Assembly (NCBI GenBank): GCA_963969595.1
Contig: OZ018415.1
Coordinates: forward strand, 10,106,001 to 10,170,000
Source: Neckera pumila
Taxonomy: Eukaryota > Streptophyta > Bryopsida > Hypnales > Neckeraceae
DNA length: 64,000 bases
Direction of reading: 5' to 3'
Shown: one piece after another, positions 34,900 to 46,814 of the stretch
How the letters are laid out: each line of letters begins with the position of its first letter
Numbering within the stretch: position 1 is the first letter of the stretch
Notes under the pieces: model-generated
The model's database searches: none
Told to the model about the DNA's origin: nothing
Seen by the model: only the letters and a program-made list of their open reading frames with translations
Program-made: the position numbers and the translations under genes

Positions 34900-35389
34900 T
34901 GCTACATTGACATGGAGTATTCATTCTGAGGCTGAAGCAATCGCAGAATATGGTCTCCAAGACTTCTAGAACCTGCAGTCTCCCTCTCAGTCTCCTTGCA
35001 GTTTTGTCACGTGCTGGAGCCTCTAGCTTGTGGACACCTTGCAAAGAATGGCCAGTGATCTCAAGATTTTCATTCATTAGGAACCAAAACCTTTGATCAA
35101 CGCATGGAGTAATTTATAAGGGTGTTGCCTTGACGTTTTTTATTATGGACAAGAGAAATAAAATGAAATAGGAAAAGTCCTCTACATTGTATCTTTGCAT
35201 TGTATCTTCAGATGTTTACATCAAGTGGGTAGAATTCATCATAAGTCCCGTGAAGATGCGATCTCGGTACCCAGATGGAAAGCATGTTACAAGATTAAAC
35301 TAGGCAGTCTAATTAATAGCGAAATGTGTCAGACTTGCATCAATTGAGGCAATCTTATTAACGGCAAAATATTTCAAACTTGTTGTGGC
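34900..35389. other. Upstream flank of copy 3
   Basis: This shares CTCCAAGACTTCTAGAACCT and adjoining segments with the upstream flanks at 6480-6800, 30980-31250 and 55170-55800. No gene. Confidence 0.5.
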
Positions 35390-35495
35390 TACACAAAATA
35401 GTGAAATTAGGTTGCCCCACACTAATTTCTCATACCTAACACTTTCAGACATGGTCAACTATAGTCTGGGGCAACCTAATTTCACTATTTTGTAT
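35390..35495. mobile_element. Small foldback MITE
   Basis: Arms of about 29 bases (ACAAAATAGTGAAATTAGG, continuing GTTGCCCCA, and their inverse) surround about 45 bases. The related flank near 55880-55930 lacks it. A TA duplication is possible at the ends but cannot be fixed. Confidence 0.65.
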
Positions 35496-35600
35496 AGTGA
35501 ATAATTGTGTTTCATTACATTGTTGGTGAGATCGTCCATGTGATGTCATGGTTACTGGTCCAAGGAAAACATACAAGATCTTGTTTTGTGGAGTGGACCT

Positions 35601-36327
35601 GGGTGATTGCATGAAAGACCTGTACTGAAACATTATCACAAACGCAGTGCCGAAGCTTCATTTTGCAATAACTTTAGAAGCATGACTCTTATGAACTTGA
35701 AATTTTTAGTAGAGAGTCTTCTTATGAGTTTAATCATACCTCATATTTTTCAAAAAAATTCAAAAATCATTTTATATTTAAAAATCATTTAAACTAATTT
35801 GTCACGTTTTGAGTTTTAGGATTTTTACTACGTAAGGAGTCCCCAAATTTAATGATTTGGAGCTAAAATTTCTATGGTCTATTCCCATAGTAGGAACTCA
35901 TATTTCTACCAAGGGGCAATAAAAATTTTTATTTTATATCCTCTACATCCATGCAAAGAGGGCTCCCTTGCGCATGCAATTCTGAACATTGAAGATGGTT
36001 GTAAGATCATTTTTTTGTGAAATCTCTTTACCATGAAGTCTTCTCAAATGGCGTTTTTCAGGGGGGGTTTAAGTTACTTTTCTTATTTTTTACAAATTAA
36101 AATGTTAGAGTATGTATTTTCTTGCGATTCTGCACTTTTCTAGTTCTCCTATTTAAAGAATTTTTTTTTATTTTCCTTCACAGGGTATCTTTTTTTTATA
36201 GGTGTATACATTTCTCATATTTTTATATTTTCTTAAAAATGTTTTTCTATTTTTATAGTACTCCCAAAAAAATGGCTGAAAACGGCCAAAGTGGAATAAA
36301 AACGGAAGGTCATTCATGCAACGACCC
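35601..36327. mobile_element. MITE-like element, 4-bp TSD family, copy 3
   Basis: Starts GGGTGATTGCATGAAAGACC and ends GGTCATTCATGCAACGACCC. Flanks are ACCT (35597-35600) and ATCT (36328-36331). The element-free paralog at 56000-56030 reads GGAGTGAATATGTGGATTAC, so the duplication is again 4 bp with drift. Non-coding, 727 bp. Confidence 0.82.
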
Positions 36328-37073
36328 ATCTGTGGATTACTTGTTTGCTCGACATGTGCAACAAATTATTTTGTATACCAACCAATGACAAATCTTTTAG
36401 TATCCAAGAGCAAAACGTATTTTTGTCATTGCTAATTGAATGAACTAATTGTAGAAGAAAAAAAGATTTTGATCAATTGAGCTAGTCAACCCACGGAAAT
36501 GAATTTTCAGACGAGTTCCACAAGAACATTTTGAATATTAGAATTTCTTCATATATGACATACATATTAATCAATGCACATTTTTCATCCAATAGAAAGA
36601 TATAGAAAAGAACAATTGTGTGACGAATTATTCACCAAATTCTTATAACACCAAAAAGCATATAAATCAATAATTTAATTTACATCTTCATTTAATTATA
36701 TCTTGATTTTTATTGGAATCAAATGATCTACCATTTAAACTTACTTATTCATTTATGGCAAATTTCATTAAAATGGTACCATTCTCAAATTTTGGCACTT
36801 TTATAGTTCAGACCACCCAGTCTAAAATCTATATCTGTCCTAGATGGTTCAGCCCACCCAGTCTAAAATCTATACTCATCTTAGATGGTTCATACCGTGC
36901 GGTTTGAAAGTGGTGTATTTCATATGTCATTTTAAGGAAATTTGCCATATTTTCTCCTATCTGATATATACTTATCCATCCAAAATTTGCCATTTCAACT
37001 TTGATCTCTTATAATTCTTGCATTTTATATTTAGTTTTTATTATGTGACTTCATATGGAGCCAAGGAATTAGC
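36328..37073. repeat. Macro-repeat block, second copy
   Basis: This aligns with 10100-10600 and 56010-57130 (for example AATTATTTTG...ACCAACCAATGA, then ATCTACCATTTAAACTTA). It also contains a local repeat CAGTCTAAAATCTATA twice at 36795-36880. No gene. Confidence 0.55.
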
Positions 37074-37125
37074 CATTAGAGAAATTCTTAGCCCTCCAAA
37101 GACCCGCTCCACAGTAACCAAACCA
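37074..37125. mobile_element. Truncated CATTAG-family MITE end
   Basis: CATTAGAGAAATTCTTAGCCCTCC marks one terminus of the family. The rest of the element is missing. Confidence 0.45.
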
Positions 37126-37407
37126 ATCTATTACTTGCTTGAGAATTAGTAGGGGCATATAGCTGCAGTGCAATGCGAAATTGTGAATTTTGCAAAAGAC
37201 GTCATGACTCCAGTAATGAGGGTGTAGTAGAAAGCTAAGTATTTAATAATTGAACATATATGGCACCTGATTAATTGGAAAATTAATCAAATTCAATGAA
37301 ATTAAGCAAAATGAAGTGGATTTTCAAGGTAGTTGCCAAAAAAATTAGAGAACTCTTACGTTTTCCAACTAGCTTCTAAAGCTACTTAGTTTAGGGTGTT
37401 TGAAGAT

Positions 37408-38488
37408 GATGAATGCAAGAAACACCTGCCAATTTTGTTGCGTTTACAGTACTCATGCCTCTTTTTTTTGGAATACTTTAAAATTAGAAAAATAAATTTT
37501 AAAAACTAAAAAATAATAATCTAATGTATACACCTTTAAAGTGAAGATAACCACATAAGGAAATGCACAGAAAAATTCTCTAATCAAGAAAACTAGAAAA
37601 GTGCCAAATCTCAAGAAAATGGATATTTTGATGTTTTAATAAGTTAAAAATAGGAAAAATAAACAAAATATATAAAATAAAAATTGTCCATTTGTAAAAA
37701 CTCTACAAAGATGGTCATTCACCCAGAAAACCTCCAAAATAATATTTTATATGTTACAAACGGCAAGCAAAAGAAGTGCACTTTGTGGACTTCCACACCA
37801 CATACAATTAATTAATTTTAGGATTCCTTTGGACTATACCTATAAGTCTACTAGAAGACCATCTCCACCAAATTTCAACTCAAAATTTGTTTTTTGGAGA
37901 CTAAATAGTACCCTAAACCTCCAAATTAGTAAGTGTGATATAACATTGGGGGCTATTTTTGGACAATAAATTATTTTGAAACTATAAAAAAATTTGGACA
38001 AGGTCTATAATAGTCATAAGTACCTTACTTATAAATCTTGAGCCATTTGGAGCGGAAATGCAAAAGTTATGGCCAAAAAACAAATCAACATATAGGGTGT
38101 GATGCAAAATAGTACACATTAGAGAAAAAAAATAGCCCTTTGGAGGGCTATTCTAGATTGACATGCCAAGCTATTTCAAGCTTGGCTTATCAATCTCAAA
38201 AAGGTCCCTGGTGAGCAGTCACCTTGCTGAAACAGTCAGCTTTTGTATTTTAATTTATTTTTTTAAGTGAAAAAAAATGAAAAGTTATTATTATTAATTT
38301 TTTACTCGCAAAAATTGGGTTCCTACGCCATTGTCACTACAGTATTTGCTTCGCAAAAATAGGGAAAAAAGGCACTTTTCAGCCCCGTAAAACAAAAATT
38401 TAGGGTTCTTTAGAGGGTTGTGGAGCAGCCCTCCAAAGGGCAAGTTTTTTCTCTAATGAATGTTTCTTGCATTTACCCAATGAGAAGA
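37408..38488. mobile_element. Inverted member of the 4-bp TSD family carrying a nested MITE
   Basis: The left end (GATGAATGCAAGAAACACC) and right end (GTTTCTTGCATTTACCC) are inverted. 37440-37610 matches the family interior in reverse. A CATTAG-family MITE (38117-38458) interrupts it near the right end, so it is the younger of the two. The terminal bases are too decayed to read a duplication. Confidence 0.5.
38117..38458. mobile_element. CATTAG-family MITE, well-preserved copy
   Basis: Starts CATTAGAGAAAAAA and ends TTTTTTCTCTAATG. The subterminal palindromic boxes CCCTTTGGAGGGCT and AGCCCTCCAAAGGGC are inverted. It contains a second inverted pair, GCCAAGCTATTTCAAGCTTGGC, and the GTGAGCAGTCA and TTGTCACTACAG landmarks seen in other copies. 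342 bp, non-coding. Confidence 0.8.
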
Positions 38489-38598
38489 GAAGCTCTTTAT
38501 ATACACATGGGGTGGTAGGAGATAGAACAACCCATGTGGGATATGTAATTTAGAATCAGTTGTAGTTTCTCAATTGCTTATAGTTAAATTTAAAGTAG

Positions 38599-38973
38599 GA
38601 ATTGTGTTAAAACTAGAATTTTAGACCTCATTTAGGCATAGTATAATAATTTTTGTCAAAAAACTTTGAACTAAATAAAGTTGTAGAATCAAGCTTGTTT
38701 TCATTTTCAAAAATTTGTTGGAGTTTCAAAGCCTCCTTTCAAAATTTATGGACAAAATTTGGAGAAGGTGTTTGAAATTGTCAAAGAAAATCTCCCTTTC
38801 AACCCCTTTTATAATTTTGTCCATAACTTTTTATTGAAGGCTCTAAACCTCAAATAGATTTTTGGAGATGAAAACTAGTTTGAAACTACAACTTTATTTA
38901 GTTCAAATCTTTTTGAAAAAATTCATTCTACTATGTCCAAATGGGATTTGAAATTCTAGTTTTAACACAATTC
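38599..38973. mobile_element. Foldback MITE with long inverted arms
   Basis: GAATTGTGTTAAAACTAGAA at the left is repeated inverted at the right (TTCTAGTTTTAACACAATTC). The arms extend about 95 bases with mismatches and meet near the centre. Related copies lie at 8280-8656 and 41862-42060. Confidence 0.75.
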
Positions 38974-39318
38974 ATGCATATTTTGACAATGAGTGATTTC
39001 TCTTCTAAATATCCTATACTCTTTGAAGATTCACCATAGACAATTGGTTTTTCTATAAAAATAACCTCTTTACCCTTTCTCACCAATTGTCAATGAATTA
39101 AATCTATCATGATGTCACAAAAAAAATCTTGATGGTAGATGTCCTTGGACTATTTTCGACATTTTTCTTTTTTTTCCATAACTTGGTTAGAAAACAAGGT
39201 ATGCAATAATCAAGGTTAAAGTGCATTATAATACCTGAATCTTGATTATTTAACTATTTGTACTTGGGTTTTGAACCACTAACAGTCATCGGCCATTGCA
39301 AAGTCTTCAAGTAATTGA

Positions 39319-39370
39319 CTATAGAAGAAAAACAAATCGGCCCTCCGGAGGGCTCAGAATTTCTCTAATG
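39319..39370. mobile_element. Minimal CATTAG-family derivative
   Basis: About 52 bases consist almost only of the two ends fused back to back (CGGCCCTCCGGAGGGCT in the centre, TTTCTCTAATG at the right). The interior is lost. Confidence 0.5.
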
Positions 39371-39469
39371 TACTTATTTGTCTTTAGGTGACTAATAAAT
39401 CATCCTTCATTAACTCTTGATGATGGTTATTACACAATTTGGCTGATGGTTATTATTAAATTGAGTGGC

Positions 39470-41700
39470 TTTTAGAAAAATAAAGGAGGAATAACCAAAA
39501 AATCTATCCCTTTGATTGTGCAATCTTCACTTCATCATAACATTCCTTGACTGTTGCAAAGGGATAAACAAAAGGAGTAAGGTAGCAACACCCATAACCA
39601 TCATTGTATCCATACTTTGAATGTAGAGTTCCCTTAAAGTGTCTCCAAGAGTACCTTAAAACCACCCCTACTAGTGTGCCCTGTGCCATTCCACAACAAA
39701 AATCATAATAAGAAAAACATAATTTTCTAATTTTCTAATTCATAATAAAAACTTTGAAATTAATATCTTTCACACTGTAGGTCCAAACGCCACAAAACAA
39801 AGCCCATGCATTCCTCCTTGTCGAGGGCTTTCCAACAGTGCCAAGAATGCGGCCAAAATCAAAGTAAAAGTAATTTTCTATTTTTTTGATCCATAAATAC
39901 TTCAAAATTCCATAACTTCCACATACACATAGCCCCAAAAGCAACGAAACAAAGCCCGTGCACCCCTCCTCGCCCAAAGCTTTCCAACAATACCAAGCAC
40001 GCGGTTGGGGGACGCACAGTCCGGGAGATCTCAACGTAACAAACAAACAAAACAAAATAAACAAACACCCAAACTTAAGTATGGATGGATGTTTAATTGT
40101 GGTTGGTGGGCTCTTGTTTTTTTAGATTTTGGTGCTAGAATCAAGGCAACTTTATTAGAGTGTAGTTTAGGGTGTTCTAGGTAGTTCTACTTTAAAAATT
40201 CATAGAAATTAGATGCCTTATCCAAATTTTTTTTTTTTTTTTTTTAAATTCATGATTTTCAATTGCCAATACTGAAAAAATACTTTTTCTAGAAAAAGAT
40301 GCTTTCAACTATGCTGAATTGCTTAAATCAATGGTTATGGGTGCTGCTACCTTTTATGTCCATTTTGGATTTTTTTTTTTAAAAGGCATATGTATGGAAC
40401 AAGAAAGCAAAAAGAGCTGTGATGTGAAACAGTGAGAGAAACCAAAATTTCAACTCTCAGTAGAAATTCAACGATTGGGATGCAGGGATTGAGTTGAGGA
40501 AAGGCATCAGTGACTCATTTTTTTATTTTTTTCTATTTTTTTTATTTTTTTGAACATTGCAAAACAAAAAAAAACTTTTGCTCTTTTTTTATATTTTTAA
40601 AGTAACTTTTCGTCTGATCAGATGACCAATGTTTTCACACAGTGGTGTTTGTGCTGATGTGCACAAAGAAAGAAATACTCAGAAATATCAAGAAATATCG
40701 CATGAATTTGTCCTTTCTCTGGTTGGAGAACTTGGAACTGGACCATCTTCAGTTGATTGAAATGGCGTAGATAAGGTAAAGCAGCCCATTGTGGTCAGAA
40801 TTAGGAGTCTACCATCATCCCATCACCAAAGTTTTTCAGTTTTTTTACCATGTGAAGACAAGTATGAGAATTTGTGAAGGCAATTGAAATCATAATTTTC
40901 AGACAGAGTATGAATTAGCTATGAATTTCTCAAGTGTTCAGCCCAAAGAAGTGGACAGGCTATCCCAAAACCGAATGCAAGTATATCCATAATGCTGACC
41001 TACCTCTTCTAAAGGAGACAATTTTTTTTTATATGTGGATGGCCATAAAAAGTCACTTCCTACAATGACTTACATTGAAATTACTACATGTTCCTAGTAG
41101 GGTCACTAAATACTCCAGTGAAGTTAGGTGAGATGTTGATTGTGGTTAGAAAAACCACAATGGGGTCATTGTGTGTCTCCCATGGGTCATTTGACCACAA
41201 TGGGCTGCCTTACCTTAGATAACCTTGAAGAGCATGGAATTGTTCTAAGAGGTAAGAGAAACAGAAGGCAGAATATCCAAAATATTTGAAAACCTTGGAA
41301 TGCACCTATATCATAAAAAATTTGGAAGCTTAGGTCTTTTCATAACATTCAGTAGCATTTAGAGAGACTGCCTTTTACTCCCCAGAGTCCTCATCCACAA
41401 ATTTCATCCACATATTATAAATGTAAGCTTCGGTACCAAGATAGTGGCAGTATGGTATGGTGTGCTCCAATTTTTTTTACTAATACTAGGACAAAATATA
41501 TAAACAACAAATAATTGTAAAGATAGATGGTTTGCCAAAATACCAAAGAATCCATTGAGTCCCCTTTCAATGGAAATTATCCATTTGTTTCAAAAAGATA
41601 AAAATAAGAAGAATCCATCCAGTATTATACACCAATGTGATCTAACCACTTGCAATCAATAATTTATTTTGAGATTTCAGTGGATGAGAAAAGCTCTTTA
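39470..41700. other. Macro-repeat block with a 140-bp tandem pair
   Basis: The parts near 39500 and 40385-40520 align with 58420-58690; 39700-40380 is extra here. Within it, two units of about 140 bases (39709-39850 and 39866-40005) share CAAAGCCCATGCA-like and GGCTTTCCAACA-like segments. A 61-codon minus-strand frame at 39504-39689 is only partly matched at 58490-58560 and has no domain I recognise. TTAA at 40323-40326 is the element-free counterpart of 61926-61929. Confidence 0.4.
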
Positions 41701-41789
41701 TGTACACATGGGATGGTAGGAGGTAGAACAACCCATATGAGATATGTAAGATAGAATTTGTAGATTTTCAGCCGCTTATAGTTAACTCA

Positions 41790-41861
41790 AAAGTAGGAAT
41801 TGTGTTTAAAGTAGGAATTGTGTTTAAAGTAGGAATTGTGTTTAAAGTAGGAATTGTGTGT
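41790..41861. repeat. 18-bp minisatellite, four units
   Basis: AAAGTAGGAATTGTGTTT is repeated four times in tandem, the last unit with one change. The related position near 38593 has one unit. The array sits exactly at the outer end of a foldback MITE arm. Confidence 0.9.
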
Positions 41862-42060
41862 AAAGTAGAATTTTAGACCTCATTTAGGCACAGTAAAATA
41901 ACTTTTTTCAAAAATATTTGAACTAGAAAAGGTTGGAAAATTAAGTTAAGTTTCATCTCCGAAAATTTATTTGAGATTTAAATCTTCCACTTAAAATTCA
42001 TGGACAAATTTCAGAAAGAATGTTTTAAAATGTCAAAAAAATTCCCTTCCAACCCATCTA
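41862..42060. mobile_element. Half of a foldback MITE
   Basis: The left arm (TTTTAGACCTCATTTAGGCA) matches 38610-38700. The opposite arm is absent. It abuts the F-box-like fragment at about 42073. Confidence 0.5.
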
Positions 42061-42072
42061 TGAAATTTGTCT

Positions 42073-42490
42073 ATAAATTTTACCAACCGCAGCTTCCAAA
42101 TGATCTGCGTCTGGGATTGACCCAAAACAACATCGTACTGCAACAAATAGTCCTCACACGACACCCAAATCACGCTCCCCTTTGCAGTGCAGCTGAACCA
42201 ATTCCAAAACGGGAAGTACTCAAAGCTCATCTTCTCCATTAACGACATTCTTAGCAAGTGAAGATCACTCCTATCCTTTGGAATTTGAATTTGGAGCACC
42301 CCATTCACTTCAAGCACATGATTTTTGTTGTTTTGATGCTCAAACAAAGGTTTCATGATTGTCATAGGATATCTTGGTACTTATTATAGCCAACTTTCCA
42401 AGCACACAAATCAGACTCCATGAAATAGCTGCATCTAGGATTAAGTGTGAATAAATGTGATTAAGTGTGTTAGCATCCGTATGTATTGCT
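42073..42490 (-). pseudogene. Possible F-box-associated/kelch-type fragment
   Basis: The frame 42033-42365 contains VNGVLQIQIPK, FPFWNWFSCTAKGSVIWVSC and EDYLLQYDVV. This reads like a beta-propeller-type repeat of plant F-box proteins (a displayed-value phrase followed by a YD motif). The adjoining frame, up to about 42490, has SWSLICVLGKLAIIST, which could be the preceding blade. The two are offset, so a frameshift lies near 42345-42365. No F-box, start or splice structure was found, so this is at best a decayed fragment. The family call is by eye and uncertain. Confidence 0.35.
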
Positions 42491-42813
42491 TGAATCCATG
42501 CATCGGAGGATTTGAACATTTGAACATTTGAACTTTGGGTGGTCTGAGTAATTAATATGGCATTTAGACTTTTGATTTGTACAAACTTGTATTTGGAATT
42601 TAGATTTTTGCTACGTACAAATTCAAGAATTAAATCTACACACACGACAAGTCCACATACATTTTCTATGAGCTATTGAATGTTGTGGCTTAAAAAAATC
42701 AATTTTAGTAATTATTGAAGGACTAATGAGGGATGGACACTTGGCAATATTTTGCCATTGAAGGCCTTGGTGGTTCCCAATCATCTTCAATTTCTACTAC
42801 ATGACAATGGCAT

Positions 42814-42995
42814 CACTATAAGAAACCACATTTTTTTGATGTCTAAGGAACGGGTTTTAGGTGACGTCAAATATATCAACCCCTGTTTTTATGTCAGCAA
42901 TGATGTCCAATCGTGTTTTAGATGACATCATTGCTGACATAAAAACAAGGGTTTGTTATATTCAATGTCACCAAAAACATTATTTTCTTAGAGTG
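42814..42995. mobile_element. CACTA-superfamily MITE, 182 bp
   Basis: Termini are CACTATAAGAAA and, inverted, CACTCTAAGAAA, the hallmark of plant CACTA (En/Spm) elements. It is flanked by a perfect 3-bp duplication CAT (42811-42813, 42996-42998). The interior is nearly one long palindrome around TGATGTCC/GATGACATCA. Non-autonomous. Confidence 0.9.
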
Positions 42996-42999
42996 CATA

Positions 43000-43639
43000 A
43001 AATTTCATTTCAAATAGTGATTAATTGAAATCTGAGTTTTCGGTATACTAGTTTTCAACCCAAGCATACATAATATAATAAAATATTCAAAATCCATTTC
43101 ATATCCTATAATATTCATTGAATTTTGAAGATGAAATGCACATGTGGTACGGAATAGAAAAAAAATTCAACTTTTAACACTTCAATCTTCCAAATGGTAA
43201 ATAATTTGAATTACAAACTTTTTAAAAGTATTCAAAGCAAAGATGAGATAAGATTCTTTGGTTACAATTGTCATTTATATATTGAAAAATCTTGACATAA
43301 AAGTCTGTTTAGTTGGTTTTAAAATTTGAAAAGCAAAAAGTTATTATTTCCTTCATGTCAATATAGTTAGGGCAAGTTACTTATTTTGATTATTTCAAGG
43401 AAATGATCATACCCCATTGACTCTCAAATAGTATTATTTAATAGCAAGTTCGACATAAATTTTTTCAATCAGCAAAATTGCCCAATATTTGATAGGTCTA
43501 CACCCAAGATGAGTAGAAGTAGAAATTCAATTTGATATGGCAAAATGCCTAAATTACTGATCTCTACTTATAATGACATCAATGTGCTAATTTTGACTTT
43601 GAGGAGTGCTATTAAAATTGTCACATTTAGATTCTTGCC
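43000..43639. other. Intergenic AT-rich stretch
   Basis: No ORF above background, inverted ends or paralog in the window was recognised. Confidence 0.4.
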
Positions 43640-43643
43640 TAAA

Positions 43644-44402
43644 GGATGATTGCAAGAAACACTTTACCTATTTTTTGTCCCCTAGCCCTTGGACGGGTGT
43701 TTTTTTGCTCATAACTTTTGCATTGTTTGTCCATTTGGCATGAAATTTGGAAAGAAGGTACATATGGTAGTTTCATCCATTAAGTATTTTTTTCAAATCT
43801 TTTAAAATTAGATCACTATTTTTAAATTGCCCTTGATTGGGTGTCTATTTTGGCCATGTTGAGGTTCTTAGTCCTATTTTTGACCCAGAAATGCAAATTT
43901 GAAGCCACAAATTGGACATGTTGGAGTTCTATTAACATTATAAGGATTGACAATGAGTTATTACGAAAATTTCAATATGTCAATTGTCCACATGGGGTCA
44001 AAGTGACCTTCCTTTGCGCAAAGGTTACAAAGAGGGAAAAATTTTCCTACATTAATTTTTGGTGCAATGTGAGAGAAATCTTCTCTAGCAAAATGTGTTT
44101 TTTTTGTTTGAATTTTTTGAATTTTTTTTGAATTATTAGAAATAAAAAAATGCACAGACCCCTTTTCTACTATTTTCTGCTCCCAGTGGCTTTTGTTGTA
44201 CTTCGCAGTAGTCTATAGTACTTCATAGTACTACATAGTGCTGAATCAACAGTTGAGATTTGCAAACGCCTTGAATCGACTGTTGAGATTTGTAGAGGCA
44301 CTGCCGAAACATAGTAGTGCATAGTACTATATAGTACTACTAGTCCGATGGCCAAAAACTGCATTTTGAGCCAAAAACATGAAGTGTTTCTTACAATCAC
44401 CC
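43644..44402. mobile_element. MITE-like element, 4-bp TSD family (second subfamily), copy 1
   Basis: Starts GGATGATTGCAAGAAACACTT and ends AAGTGTTTCTTACAATCACCC (the two are inverted), with TAAA on both sides (43640-43643, 44403-44406). 759 bp. It aligns over its whole length with 48797-49549, including the internal STAGTACTRCATAGTACT-like short repeats near 44215-44330. The ORFs differ between copies and are not genes. Confidence 0.85.
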
Positions 44403-44639
44403 TAAAGTGTATACCCTCTCAATTTGAGAGCCTAGACTTGATTTTAGGTACAACTATAATTAATACTTTGATAATCATCTATATATAGTTTATTCATATG
44501 ATGTCCTAAAATTACAAGCTAAGAAAATGTGAAGTCCTTTTTTAATTGCCACCATGTTTAAATAATTCAAAGACAATTTCATGATGGGAACCAAGTTCAA
44601 TTGATTCAAATAATCAAATCATTTTAGGTATAAGGTAGC

Positions 44640-46551
44640 AGTACCTTAAAGTGACAACTAAAAAAACCCTTCTATTTTTATTGACTCATAGCAACCAAAT
44701 TTGCATGTAAAGATACCAAGTCTCCAACACCGAAGAACTTGAATGGATTAGCAAAGTATCTATGTATGTGTGCTTCTATTTATGGATCACTCTCCATTGC
44801 TTGAAGATTCCAAATGTGTTGTTCCTACTAAGTTTATGACTCATTGTACTAGGGGAATATAGCATGTTGTTTTTGAAAATTTATCAAATATTCTCCGAAG
44901 AGTGTTCAAAGAATTTAGAGTATACTTGCAACATCTTTCACTACAACATTGCTAATCTGTTTGAACCAAAAATTCATTATGTGGCCATGCAAAAGACACT
45001 GAAACTCCTACATTGTTGCGTTCAGGTGCTGCTACCTTTGGCTTAGTTCACTTACCTTTCAGCAATCAAGAACCTACAGTGAAAATTCATCTGCTTGATA
45101 TTTCATTTTTCCTCAAGAAAAAGCTGGTCAGAATTTATCACCCTCATCATTTCATTATAAAGCCCTGCGTCACCCAGCAGAGCCATGCTGTGCACGAGCT
45201 CTGAAGCAAACTCCATTGGGAGCATCCTCATGGATGTGTGAGAATGATGTGTAAGCAGATTTTTTGTCAAAGGTTCCAGCATAGAATTACTGCAAATGAT
45301 TTATTGAAAATACTGCCAAATAATTAAAGCAGGAGTTTCTGAGCCCCTGTAGTACCTACTGTAGTGTAATTGGAGACGTGTACAAACATGGCACCGCAGA
45401 ATGATCCAATGCAAGGAGCCAGTGAATGGACTCAACAAATGCAGTGATCATAAACAATAGCAAACACAAAAATCTCATTGCATGGATATTAAGTCTCTTT
45501 CCTCAAGGAAAGAGCTTGGGCTGCGCAGAGCAGAAAGCGTCATGGGTATTGGAAATTTATTAAAAAACTTTGGCAGTGCTACTACCAGTAGTATAGATTA
45601 GTGGCACCTTGGTTGAACTTGGCTCTAACTGCATTATTTTGTCACTATGAAATGAAAATGGATGCATGAGTTTGCTCAAGGCCATTGGAGGTTGATTATG
45701 GTGGGATGTACTAAAATTGCCATTACTCTAATAGCATCCTCTACCACAGGTAACTATTGGAGTTTTTCAATGTTAGTATTGGTATTGAAAATTTCAACAT
45801 GGGCTAGAGCACTTTTCAAACACCCCCAGTTTGAACTTCAAAATTTTATTGCTAATTTAAAAGCAATAAAAAGTATAGATCTGTAATAGTTGGCTTCTAT
45901 TTTTTATCAAATAGAATCCACCACAAAATATTTGCAGTGTGAATCCCTTCTGAAAAAAGAAGATCAACACTTCAAAGGATGCTTTTCCGACCCCACATAA
46001 GAATGTATCATTGGTTGTTTCTGGCTGTCACGTAGAGAAGAAGGCACTTATAATGAAGAATCAAGTTGCATTCCTGCATCACAATGTGCAGTCCATGACA
46101 CAATCAATAGCTAGACTAGCAATCTAGCATTCAATGGCCACAAACTTGTTCCAGGCTTCAAGCATTTTGCAAGAATCCACTCTCACTGGATAAAATGGTC
46201 ATGCCTCAACCACATAAATCCCATCATCTCATAATCCCATAATCTATTCCATAATTATGCCCATCTGGAAATTCATCAGATCCATCCTCGCATTACGGTA
46301 ATATTGAGAGAGCCCTGTGCACTTGAATATGAACTTGTAAGCATGTCTTATGACCCTCACTTGAGTTGCAACTTGCCCTGCATTTCATAGAATGAAATGA
46401 GAGCCCCAGCTTGGCAGACCCAAAGGTCCCGGACATCCGCATAGACTATCTGAGATTTCAGGTCACAGGTGTCCGGGCAACGCACTTTGACCTAATTGCT
46501 ATCTAGCAAACTTGCAACTCCATAGAGAAACAGGAATCCATGCACTATGAG
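44640..46551. repeat. Macro-repeat block shared with 58800-62630
   Basis: Shared landmarks include CTTACCTTTCAGCAAT, AACAAATGCAGTGATCATAA, GTCTCTTTCCTCAAGGAAA and GTGTCCGGGCAACGCACTTT, in the same order. The region holds the element-free TTAA site (45489-45492). Several ORFs of 60-74 codons are not conserved in the partner block. Confidence 0.6.
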
Positions 46552-46814
46552 CACTGGGAACTTTGAAGACTTTATGCCTGGCTAACTTGTGAAGAGTCAG
46601 GCCCCCCTTTTGGCCCATTTTTGTACTAATGCCGAGGTGGGGGTGCAAAACGTTTGCTCCCCCTTTTGGCCCATTTTTGTACGCATTAGGCCTCAATTGA
46701 CGCTCCAAGTGTGCGGAACTCAGGTTCCTGCGGTCTTCCGAACCTCAGCCCAAACCAGAGATGCACATTAGGCCCCCCTTTAGGCCCGGCATAAAGTGGC
46801 AGAAGTTCCCAGTG
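46552..46814. mobile_element. CACTG-ended MITE with 3-bp duplication
   Basis: Left end CACTGGGAACTTTGAAGACT, right end inverted CACTGGGAACTTCTGCCACT; both continue TTATGCC. GAG flanks both sides (46549-46551, 46815-46817). A 3-bp duplication plus CACTG ends fits the CACTA superfamily. Inside is a short direct repeat, CCCCTTTTGGCCCATTTTTG, present twice (46603 and 46660). 263 bp. Confidence 0.82.

Noticed and set aside
39925..40020. 5S rRNA-like gene
   Set aside because: Short matches such as CGTGCTTGG and CTCCCGG occur, but in the wrong order and without the internal promoter boxes.
41790..41861. CRISPR-like direct repeats
   Set aside because: The units are contiguous with no spacers, and this is plant nuclear DNA.
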